A stretch of DNA of 64,000 nt, from assembly GCA_902777355.1 (NCBI GenBank), contig CACYTU010000005.1, forward strand, positions 1-64,000, written 5' to 3'. Numbering within the stretch: position 1 is the stretch's first letter; each line of letters begins with the position of its first letter. The stretch is from an uncultured Lachnospiraceae bacterium (GTDB lineage: Bacteria; Bacillota; Clostridia; Lachnospirales; Lachnospiraceae). The position numbers were made by a program, and so were the translations under genes. Under the pieces are notes generated by a model. That model was not told the DNA's origin, ran no database searches, and saw nothing but the letters and a program-made list of their open reading frames with translations. Below are positions 54,476 through 61,547 of this stretch, piece by piece.

Positions 54476-55189
54476 TCACATTCTCATCTGGCGGAACATA
54501 TAGGCGGCATGAGCTTTTCGGATCTCTGCCATTCTCCTGCGGCTGACAGGCACCTGATAGTTTTCCATCAGATACACAGTACTTTCATCAATTCTCTGAA
54601 CATACTCCAGATTAATAATGATTCCCTTGGTGCATGTAACGAAGGAATCATTGGCACAGAGAATCTCTTCCATGTTAGCCTGGCTTGTACGCAGCTTCTT
54701 CTTCCGGTTGTTCTTGAGATAAAGAATGATCCGGTGATTGTAATATTCAGAATACAGTATATCGTGGAGCAGGCAGGTGGAGCCATCCGGAAGGCTGACC
54801 ACTCTCTGCATCTCATAATCTTCGAGGTTGATGATGTCAAGTGCCTTGACGATATCATCGTGAACAAAAGGTTTCAGAAGATAGTAGTCCGCCCTGAGCG
54901 AGTAACTTTCCGCCGCGAAATCATTGCTTGTCGTCACAAACACCATACGGACCGATCTGTCTGTCCTGCGGACCTCGGCAGCGGCCTGTATTCCATTCAT
55001 GCCATCCATGTAGATATCGAAGAACAGAAGGTCGTATTTTCCCTGTTCAAACGAGTTCAGAAACTGCTCTCCGCTTTCAAACAGGTCAATCGAGTCAACT
55101 CTGTATCCCTTTTCCCGGAGAACCGAATCCAACTCCCTGAACAGGATCTCACGGTCATCGGCCCGGTCATCAATAATAGCTGCCCGCAT
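54476..55189 (-). CDS. LytTR-family response regulator
   Basis: 237 aa. Receiver domain 1-120: acidic pair D7/D8, phospho-acceptor D58 in LLFFDIYMDGMNG, and the conserved lysine in YYLLKPF. The LytTR DNA-binding domain fills 135-237, with LHDILYSEYYNHRIILYL and CTKGIIINLEYVQRI. It probably receives phosphate from the AgrC-like kinase and activates promoters with paired direct repeats. It is 54 bp downstream of the BTAD-type regulator, probably one transcript, and ends at a strong terminator, so the kinase gene may be expressed separately. AGAGGA SD. Confidence 0.93.
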   Translation of the reverse strand: MRAAIIDDRADDREILFRELDSVLREKGYRVDSIDLFESGEQFLNSFEQGKYDLLFFDIYMDGMNGIQAAAEVRRTDRSVRMVFVTTSNDFAAESYSLRADYYLLKPFVHDDIVKALDIINLEDYEMQRVVSLPDGSTCLLHDILYSEYYNHRIILYLKNNRKKKLRTSQANMEEILCANDSFVTCTKGIIINLEYVQRIDESTVYLMENYQVPVSRRRMAEIRKAHAAYMFRQMRM

Positions 55190-55243
55190 ATGTAATCCTC
55201 TCGCCAGACTGCCCGGCAGATTTCCCTGCCATCAGGCCCTGTC

Positions 55244-56479
55244 TCAGCCGCTTTTGCGCAAAGTGTTCTTCATGTTCGAATCCACTGCGTTTACGTCGTA
55301 CTGGATACTGATTCTCTGACGTCCCACGATAAAGCTGTTATTGATGCACTGTTCAACCAGGACACACTCCTCTCTGGTCGTGTTGAGAAGAAGAATGAGA
55401 CATTGCCCCTTTCCGAATGAACATACGGTGTCGCCGCTTCGCACACTGGAACATGCGCTCTCGAGCAGACGCTCGGAGAGGCGGTCGAGGACGGATCCCT
55501 CTTTCATGGGATTCCCCTTGCCGTCCAGAATCGTGCAGAGCATCAGATAAGCAGGCTCTCCCGTTCTCTCAATGAGGCGTCTGGCAGATCTGTAAATTCC
55601 CTGAAAAACAGGATAGCTGCAGAGATATCCGCCCGTTTCGTCACTGTCTCCGGCTTCCAGGTTCCTCTGAATATCATTCAGGGCAGTGTGCTGATGACTG
55701 ATTCCCTTTCCAAGGTGCTCGAACCACTCGACGATTTTTCCTGAAGGATAAACCCCCATCTCTTCCAGATAGTAGTTGACTGTGCACTCATAAAGACGGA
55801 TCGCCTCATCATACTTGCGCATGCGGACCAGGGCTTCCATGGTCAGGGACTCCCAATACGAGAGAGGAGCGATCACTGACGCGAACTGCCCAAGTTCCTT
55901 CATTCGGTTGAAATCCTGGATCTGACGGAGAATATTGCCTGCCTGCTCAACGCAGTCCGCAAACATCTCCTCATAGCGCATGGATTCACGTACAGCCCAG
56001 ATGTTGCCGGACTGCATGGGAAGGAATTCGCCGCCGTACTGATAGCAGGCTTTCAGATAGCATTCCAGCCTTCTGGCGGGATCCGTCTCCTGCGCAGCAT
56101 CGTTGTGCAGCTTCTCGAAAATATAGGCATCCTCTTCTACTTCAATCTCATTGGTCCAGTAGAAGACGTCTTTATCAGAGATAATATAATTTACCTTGGG
56201 AAGGCCTGCCTTTTCAAGAAATTTCTTGGCATTATAGATAACGCTTCTCAGAGAGTGGTGGGCATTGTCCACCTCTCTGTCCCCGAAAAGAAGCTCCTCG
56301 AGACGATCGCGTGTAACTCCCTTTTCCCTGGAGTGGATCAGGATCTGCAACAGCGCATTATTCTGAGATATTGAGGCTTTGGAAGAACCCACAATAGTCT
56401 TTCCGTTATAGCTCATGGAAAAGCCACCGAGCATTTTAATATGCAGTACTTCGCGAGTATTTTCTAAAATGGCTGTCAT
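55244..56479 (-). CDS. BTAD/SARP-like transcriptional regulator with degenerate GGDEF-like tail
   Basis: 411 aa. The N-terminal 100 residues form an OmpR-type winged helix (IKMLGGFSMSYNGKTI, SREKGVTRDRLEELLFG, ALLQILI). Residues about 115-250 are a helical BTAD-type region (RRLECYLKACYQYGGEFL, ALVRMRKYDEAIRLYE, LEEMGVYPS). The last about 120 residues (LMLCTILDGKGN; VRSGDTVCSFGKGQCLILLLN) follow the outline of a GGDEF domain, but the signature is GKGQC, so it cannot make c-di-GMP. Regulators of this build are common in gut Clostridia; target genes are unknown. GGGGAGG SD. It heads the regulator cluster. Confidence 0.82.
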   Translation of the reverse strand: MTAILENTREVLHIKMLGGFSMSYNGKTIVGSSKASISQNNALLQILIHSREKGVTRDRLEELLFGDREVDNAHHSLRSVIYNAKKFLEKAGLPKVNYIISDKDVFYWTNEIEVEEDAYIFEKLHNDAAQETDPARRLECYLKACYQYGGEFLPMQSGNIWAVRESMRYEEMFADCVEQAGNILRQIQDFNRMKELGQFASVIAPLSYWESLTMEALVRMRKYDEAIRLYECTVNYYLEEMGVYPSGKIVEWFEHLGKGISHQHTALNDIQRNLEAGDSDETGGYLCSYPVFQGIYRSARRLIERTGEPAYLMLCTILDGKGNPMKEGSVLDRLSERLLESACSSVRSGDTVCSFGKGQCLILLLNTTREECVLVEQCINNSFIVGRQRISIQYDVNAVDSNMKNTLRKSG

Positions 56480-56811
56480 GATTTCGTCCTCCCCGCAGCA
56501 GGCATCGGTATCAATGTCAGTATCCGGAAAACAGCTGTGTTTTTGATGACCGGCCTCATAATGAATGTACTTTTGATAGCTGTTCTTCTGGCTGTACTTT
56601 TGATGAATGTACTTCTGATCGCTGTACTGCCAGTCATACCCCTGAATGTTTATAATTATTCAGGACTTGCTGTTCAAATATGAGAAATTATACGCACTGC
56701 TGTTCAATAGTATTATAACCTGTCCGCTTTCAAGGATGTGTTCCGTTCGAGTCGTTTTCGTACCGTTTGAGTACACCGGAAATGCCGTTCGAGTACTCTG
56801 AATTACCGCCC

Positions 56812-56915
56812 GGGTACACCGGATGCGCCGTTCGTCTGTATCTGAAGAAACGCCCGGGGTACACCGGTTGCGCCGTTCGTCTGTATCTGAAGAAACGCCC
56901 GGGGTACACCGGAAG
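56812..56915. repeat. 45-bp tandem repeat
   Basis: The GGGTACACCGG core recurs at 56815, 56860 and 56905, with CGCCGTTCGTCTGTATCTGA between; weaker copies extend left to about 56760. Further left, 56555-56635, a looser repeat of ATGAATGTACTTTTGAT occurs. The whole 721-bp gap 56480-57200 is made of these repeats, copies C2 and A3 and a terminator. Confidence 0.85.
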
Positions 56916-56937
56916 TGCATTTGAGAATAAGGCAGAG

Positions 56938-57016
56938 GCGGCCGCACCGCCCTCTCCCCCCCCGACCGGCCCGCGTCCGCCGCAGGGCGGAGAATACATT
57001 ACGCGGGCCGTGTCAT
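56938..57016 (+). repeat. structured repeat family C, copy C2
   Basis: 79 bp. Outer stem GGCCCGCGT/ACGCGGGCC (9 bp) and inner stem TCCGCC/GGCGGA. Compared with C1 the stem bases differ on both sides while pairing remains, and the blocks CCCCGACCGGCC, ATACATT and GGCCGTGTCAT are kept. Confidence 0.78.
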
Positions 57017-57053
57017 AAAAAAGACAGGCAGGTATCTGTCATACCTGCCTGTC
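57017..57053 (-). terminator. terminator downstream of the sulfatase gene
   Basis: GACAGGCAGGTAT (57023-57035) pairs perfectly with ATACCTGCCTGTC (57041-57053). On the minus strand it is followed by TTTTTTATGA. Confidence 0.9.
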
Positions 57054-57117
57054 CGCAAAATATTTCCGCATGTTGACGAGACTCAGAGCCTTTCCCTGAT
57101 TTTTGTCCCAATATCAC

Positions 57118-57190
57118 ATTTATTCTTCGGCGCGCAACACCCGTGACTTCAGTCGGGGGATACGCGCGCAAGACTCGCGGGCGAGTCTTG
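57118..57190 (-). repeat. palindromic repeat family A, longest copy (A3)
   Basis: 73 bp read on the minus strand: the 22-bp palindrome seen in A1, then GCGCGTATCCCCCGACTGAA, GTCACGGGTGTTGCGCGC and the tail GAAGAATAAAT. Two adjacent hairpins result. The GACT/AGTC stem with C-run and G-run flanks resembles terminal hairpins of IS200/IS605-type elements, but no tnpA or tnpB is present. Confidence 0.72.
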
Positions 57191-57200
57191 AATATATTTT

Positions 57201-59756
57201 TTACTTAGGCTTCTGGTAGGAGGGCTCTTTTCTGCGCGCCCCGAGTCCGTCGTAGGTGTTGAATTCCACACTGTCGACGACCACTGAGTGCTCATTGTCG
57301 TAAACGACAATATTAAGTCCGATTCTCTGTACAGCATACTCGATGTCATTAATCTTCACCGAGCAGGTCAGATATCTGCCTGCGCCTCCTCCGGCTCCGC
57401 TCAGTCCGCCCTGACTGATCAGAGAATAATCGGCCCCATCAGGAAGTGTCCCGGTGCGGCTCAGTTCCTCCTCGCTGATCTCTTCTATTTTGTCTTCTCC
57501 GGGGATCAGGACCGCGTAGTAACTCCATCGATAGTGGCCCGGCAGTGTCTCCTCAAGTCCCAGATCTGCCAGCATTCCCTGGATTTCGGAGTCGATTTGT
57601 CTGGTTCCGTCATCACGGATCGTGATAAATATACTGTATTGCCTGTTTTCGGCAAGCATAGGCAGATACTCGTATATATTCCACGTACTTCGCAGTTTCA
57701 TGTCGCCTGTGATCCGGCCGGCTTCAAAGCGCCTTCCCGACTTACCGTTCACATAAATGTAGATGTTGCAGGATTTCAGATCCAGTCCCTTATCTCCTGA
57801 CAAATGCCCGAAGTATACATTTTTGCCGGTCTGTTCCAGCTTCAGATACTGCTTGTTGTCCGGATTTTCGTTGTCCCAGATTTCCGCCTCCACAGAGCTG
57901 ATCTTTTCATAAATGTTTTTAAAATCCGACACGACGAAAGACAGTTCCCCGGTCGTTTCGTCACAGTCCGTAATCGTCACGGATGATGCCGGGGCCAGTC
58001 CCTGGGCGCGCAGAAGGTCGGTATCGTAAATATCGATATCCGCCAGTTCCTGCATGAACCTGCTCTTCTTGCTCAGTTCCGCCTCCAGATCCTCCGCGCC
58101 GTATTTTTCAAACAGCGTATCTTCACTGCTGTAAAGGTTGGTGCCCAGTCCCAGACGCTCTCCCTCAATCTTGACTCCGAGAGCAGCCAGAGTGGTCGGA
58201 AAATTATCCATTGTGGTATATTGGCGCACTCTTTCGGGATTGGCCGGCTCCACGGCGGAGTTGATAAAGGCTGTGTAGGTGCGGCGATCATAGGAAGACG
58301 GCACATTGTTGCAGAAATCGCTGTCCATTGTGAGGTGGTCCCCGTTCAGGACAATGGTGGTATTCTCATAAAAATCCTGCTGCTGGACCCAGCGGATGAA
58401 CTCGTTCACCTGTCTGCTGGAACAGGCGAAGGAGTTGGCATACCTGTTTCCTTCGAAATCCTCACGGCACAGTTCACACTGATATCCGTCCTCAAAGTGG
58501 GTATCAACTGTCAGTATGGAAAAGTTGAAGGGCTCATCTTTGGAAGCCAGTTCTGTCACCTGTTCTTTGGCGTAGGAAAAAAGCTTCCGGTCTTCGTATC
58601 CCCAGAAAACATAATAGTCCTTGGGAATCTTTCCCTCTTCGATCGCCCATTTGTAGTCACAGATGTTGTAATCGCCATGTTCTGTCAGAAAGAGCCTGCG
58701 CCCTCCGAAAGTCGCGTCAGAACCGCACATAAAGACCTGGTTGTAGCCTTCCCCGTCCAGAATATCCCCGATTGTTGTCACACCGGAGAAAAAGGAGTCC
58801 TGCGTGTTCATTTTATTAAAAGAACCGCGTGTATCCACGAACTGTTCTTCCAGATCGACCTTGAGCGGCAGTCCGGAAGCCTGGCAGAAAAGCCCTGCCA
58901 TTGTATAGGTGCACCCGGGCATGACATGGCCCCCGTTCAGAAGACCGGTATTGCCGTTGAAATTATCTCCCTCTCCCGAGAGCCTGGTCAGCTCGGGAAT
59001 GACATTTTCCGGGAATGCTCCCCCGCTGTTTTGATCGGCAAAAGTCATCTCAGCCGATTCAAGATAAATATAAATCAGATTTCTCTTCTTTTCCGGGAAA
59101 GTGAGGTGGGTCTTTTTGGGATCTACGTAATTGTCCTCAATAAAGGAGGAATCCTCCATCTGGTCACGGAAAAAACGGATCAAATCCAGCTTGACAGTGG
59201 TCACTACCGAGATGATCACCAGTGCTATGAGTGCACCGGTGAAAGACCTCCTGACAAATACTCCGCGCGCCTTCGGGGCGCGGCGGGTGTGCACGATCAT
59301 CAGGAAAATGCTGATCATGATCAGAAGAGCAGGAAGAATGCAGCGGGTGACATACTTTTCGATCATTCCTCCCCCGGTGCCTTCCAGCGGGGCCTTCAGA
59401 TGAAAAATGATCTCATCCATCTTCAGCCCGGCCCAGGTTGTAAATGCCCAGATCACAGTAAAAAACAAGACAGCAGAGACCGTGGTGAGGAGAACTGCGA
59501 GCCCGGCCGCAATTTTTGTCTGAAACCAGGATCTTTTCCGGGCGCCTTCCCTGTTCTTCTTTCTGCCTCTGCGCCTCTCTTTTCTGCCGGTGCGTTTCTC
59601 CCCGGATGAAGTGTCCGGAGTGCCTGCCGCATCCGCAGACTCCTTGTCAGATTCTTCTGACTCATTAGTCTGAGCAGCAGATTTCGTCACTTCCCTGTCG
59701 GCATCTCTGGCCGTTTCCTTGTCGGACTGCTGTAAGATGTCCTTTTTTTTCGACAT
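57201..59756 (-). CDS. LtaS/MdoB-like sulfatase-domain membrane protein
   Basis: 851 aa. A very basic, charged cytoplasmic N-terminus (1-75) is followed by three membrane helices (about 83-108, 137-156, 172-190) and an extracellular sulfatase-type domain (about 222-560). Metal and nucleophile motifs: YIYLESAEM (E233), PGCTYTMAGLFCQASG (Thr283/285), VDTHFEDGYQ and LNGDHLTMDSD. Such enzymes polymerise glycerol phosphate on a glycolipid (lipoteichoic acid) or transfer phosphoglycerol or phosphoethanolamine. Typical LtaS has five helices and about 640 aa; here there are three, plus an unassigned beta-rich tail of about 250 residues. AAAGGA SD. Confidence 0.9.
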   Translation of the reverse strand: MSKKKDILQQSDKETARDADREVTKSAAQTNESEESDKESADAAGTPDTSSGEKRTGRKERRRGRKKNREGARKRSWFQTKIAAGLAVLLTTVSAVLFFTVIWAFTTWAGLKMDEIIFHLKAPLEGTGGGMIEKYVTRCILPALLIMISIFLMIVHTRRAPKARGVFVRRSFTGALIALVIISVVTTVKLDLIRFFRDQMEDSSFIEDNYVDPKKTHLTFPEKKRNLIYIYLESAEMTFADQNSGGAFPENVIPELTRLSGEGDNFNGNTGLLNGGHVMPGCTYTMAGLFCQASGLPLKVDLEEQFVDTRGSFNKMNTQDSFFSGVTTIGDILDGEGYNQVFMCGSDATFGGRRLFLTEHGDYNICDYKWAIEEGKIPKDYYVFWGYEDRKLFSYAKEQVTELASKDEPFNFSILTVDTHFEDGYQCELCREDFEGNRYANSFACSSRQVNEFIRWVQQQDFYENTTIVLNGDHLTMDSDFCNNVPSSYDRRTYTAFINSAVEPANPERVRQYTTMDNFPTTLAALGVKIEGERLGLGTNLYSSEDTLFEKYGAEDLEAELSKKSRFMQELADIDIYDTDLLRAQGLAPASSVTITDCDETTGELSFVVSDFKNIYEKISSVEAEIWDNENPDNKQYLKLEQTGKNVYFGHLSGDKGLDLKSCNIYIYVNGKSGRRFEAGRITGDMKLRSTWNIYEYLPMLAENRQYSIFITIRDDGTRQIDSEIQGMLADLGLEETLPGHYRWSYYAVLIPGEDKIEEISEEELSRTGTLPDGADYSLISQGGLSGAGGGAGRYLTCSVKINDIEYAVQRIGLNIVVYDNEHSVVVDSVEFNTYDGLGARRKEPSYQKPK

Positions 59757-60068
59757 TAGTATCTTATCCTTTTCTTAGTCGTTTTTTCTTTCGAAGGCTT
59801 TTATCATTTGTCGTTTTTTACCCCGGACTTTTTCCGCCTGATCGTTTATACCCTGGATATTTTCATTTAATCTTTTATGCCGCGGTCATTTTTCACTATA
59901 CTCATTTTTCCCTATAGCCATTTTTCACTATTATCAGCTTTTGACCCTGGCCGGGTGCAGCTGAAAAGGGGTTGATAAATGATGGGTAAAAAACGATGGT
60001 AAAAAACATTGAAGAGCGTCAAAAAAACAGATGACTTATAAAAACGTTGAAAAAAACAGATGTCGCAC

Positions 60069-60096
60069 TTGAAAAGCCGTGCTTTTCTGTTATAAT
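60069..60096 (+). promoter_or_regulatory. promoter of the tRNA gene
   Basis: TTGAAA (60069-60074), 16-bp spacer, TATAAT (60091-60096), 20 bases before the tRNA. The 360-bp gap 59757-60116 is A/T-rich; 59860-59945 repeats CATTTTTC-ACTATA-like units, and nothing else is recognised. Confidence 0.75.
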
Positions 60097-60116
60097 AATC
60101 ACTGTTATAAAAACGC

Positions 60117-60187
60117 GCAGGTGTAGTTCATCGGTAGAATACCAGCTTCCCAAGCTGGGGAGACGGGTTCGATTCCCGCCACCTGCT
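60117..60187 (+). tRNA. tRNA-Gly (anticodon CCC)
   Basis: 71 bases with all four arms. Acceptor stem GCAGGTG/CACCTGC, D arm GTTC-ATCGGT-AGAAT, anticodon stem CCAGC/GCTGG with loop TTCCCAA (CCC at 60149-60151, reads GGG), T arm CGGGTTCGATTCCCG, discriminator T. The 3' CCA is not encoded. It has its own promoter and terminator. Confidence 0.96.
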
Positions 60188-60195
60188 CTCAGAAG

Positions 60196-60232
60196 CGGTC
60201 TTCGTTTTCAAAAGCGAGGATCGTTTTTTTTT
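60196..60232 (+). terminator. terminator of the tRNA gene
   Basis: CGGTCTTCGTTTT pairs, with several G-T pairs, with AAAAGCGAGGATCG and is followed by eight or more T. Confidence 0.85.
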
Positions 60233-60236
60233 GTCT

Positions 60237-60279
60237 CTTTGCTCCAAAATGCTTTTGTTAAAAGCGTTTTGGAGCAAAG
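60237..60279. terminator. long hairpin between tRNA-Gly and smpB
   Basis: CTTTGCTCCAAAA (60237-60249) pairs with TTTTGGAGCAAAG (60267-60279), and GCTTTT/AAAAGC continue the stem. It probably ends smpB transcription on the minus strand. Confidence 0.75.
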
Positions 60280-60333
60280 ATAATTATTGTTCAAAGATTG
60301 TTCTGATCTCCGCAGAATTCACCTGTCTCCGGA

Positions 60334-60804
60334 TCAGATCTTGAGCTGATTTCTGTAATCCCTCTCTGTCTCGCGGCGGATCGCCTTCTTTCTCAGATCG
60401 TCCCTCTTGTCATAGAGCTTCTTGCCTCTGGCAAGACCGATTTCAATCTTGACAAGGCCTTTTTTGAAATAGACCTGAAGGGGCATGATCGTATATCCCT
60501 TTGTCTGTACCTGTCCCTGCAGCCGCAGGATTTCCTTTTTGTGGAGCAGGAGCCGTCTCCGCCTCAGGGGTTCCCTGTTGAAAATGTTTCCCTTCTCATA
60601 GGGGCTGATATTCATTCCTTCAATGAAAGCTTCCCCGCCCGAGATCATGACATAGGCCTCTTTGATGCTGCACTTGCCCATCCGGATCGACTTCACTTCC
60701 GTTCCGAACAGCTCGATGCCGCACTCATATTTTTCTTCTATAAAGTAATCGTGGTAGGCCTTTTTGTTGTTGGCCACAAGCTTAAAGGGCTTATTGTCTG
60801 CCAT
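60334..60804 (-). CDS. smpB: SsrA-binding protein
   Basis: 156 aa, the standard SmpB length. It binds tmRNA and delivers it to stalled ribosomes. Conserved blocks: NNKKAYHDYFIEEKYECGI, LFGTEVKSIRMGKCSIKEAY, LLLHKKEI, KKGLVKIEIGLARGKKLYDKR and the C-terminal RKKAIRRETERDYRNQ tail that enters the decoding centre. No ssrA gene was recognised next to it. It is downstream of secG with a terminator hairpin between. Confidence 0.97.
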   Translation of the reverse strand: MADNKPFKLVANNKKAYHDYFIEEKYECGIELFGTEVKSIRMGKCSIKEAYVMISGGEAFIEGMNISPYEKGNIFNREPLRRRRLLLHKKEILRLQGQVQTKGYTIMPLQVYFKKGLVKIEIGLARGKKLYDKRDDLRKKAIRRETERDYRNQLKI

Positions 60805-60853
60805 AGAAACAACCTCTTTGCAGGCCGGCCGCGCCGGCCTTCTTCAATACGAT

Positions 60854-60877
60854 AAAACGGCACCCTTCAGGGTGCCG
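60854..60877 (-). terminator. terminator between secG and smpB
   Basis: CGGCACCC-TTCA-GGGTGCCG (60858-60877), followed on the minus strand by TTTTATC. A second palindrome, GGCCGGC-CGC-GCCGGCC, lies nearby at 60821-60837. Confidence 0.85.
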
Positions 60878-60946
60878 CATTCTTTTCAGACAGTCCGGAC
60901 ACGGCTCTGTACAGGACCTATGCCAGTATTGCTGTATGTCACACGA

Positions 60947-61186
60947 TCAGAACAGATGCATATTGAGAAGGATCGCGAGTACAAAAAACATGACAACAAG
61001 ACCCGTGGTAAACTTCACGAGAAATCCCTCCATTGTCCTGCCTTTGTTTTTTCCCCAGTAAGTATCGCTCTGGCCGGCAATCGCGCCCAGTCCCTGGGAT
61101 TTTCCCTCCTGCATCAGGATGACAATAGTCATAACGATGCTGATGACGATCATGATAACAGTCAGCACAACACGCAAAACACCCAT
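60947..61186 (-). CDS. secG: preprotein translocase subunit SecG
   Basis: 79 aa. Two membrane helices (about 3-24 and 57-77) joined by the conserved loop MQEGKSQGLGAIAGQSDTYW, which is the SecG signature, and KNKGRTMEGFLVKFT. It assists SecYEG in protein export. AAAGGA SD before the ATG at 61186. Genes secG and smpB are often neighbours in Firmicutes (usually with rnr between, which is missing here). Confidence 0.95.
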   Translation of the reverse strand: MGVLRVVLTVIMIVISIVMTIVILMQEGKSQGLGAIAGQSDTYWGKNKGRTMEGFLVKFTTGLVVMFFVLAILLNMHLF

Positions 61187-61336
61187 TGCTTCATATCCTT
61201 TCTTCTGTTTCCGGAGCCTGCGGCACTGCTGCTCAAAGCAGGCCGGAACATAGCAGTATCAATGCCAAACATTTAGAATAGTAACATACGAACTTGTGTC
61301 ATGCAAGTTACTTTTTTGTTTCTCTTCAAAAATCAG

Positions 61337-61480
61337 GTTACTGGTCACACCGTGGCCAGTAACAGGGCGTTTTCCATTCCAAATCGGCCTTCAGTCAATG
61401 GAGAACGCCCTTGAGCCCGGTCAGGGCTGCAGGCCCCGCACCAAACAGCAAAGTTGTCTGGAGCGGGTGTGATCTCAAAC
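61337..61480 (+). mobile_element. MITE-like element family B, copy B5
   Basis: 144 bp, flanked by a perfect 8-bp direct repeat AAAATCAG (61329-61336 and 61481-61488). Left end GTTACTGGTCACACC is identical to B1; the right end is decayed (inward GTTTGAGATCACACC). The second hairpin is the GCGTTTTCCATT type of B1. It accounts for much of the 361-bp gap between secG and the PBP gene; the rest shows nothing. Confidence 0.88.
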
Positions 61481-61547
61481 AAAATCAGTCTTAATCCGGC
61501 AAAAAAACGTCCGGGATCTGTGATTTGTCTTTCCAGTCACTTCATGA

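Noticed and set aside
59757-60116. Additional tRNA genes or ssrA near tRNA-Gly and smpB
   Set aside because: No second cloverleaf and no tmRNA ends were found; the stretch is A/T-rich with loose CATTTTTC-type repeats.
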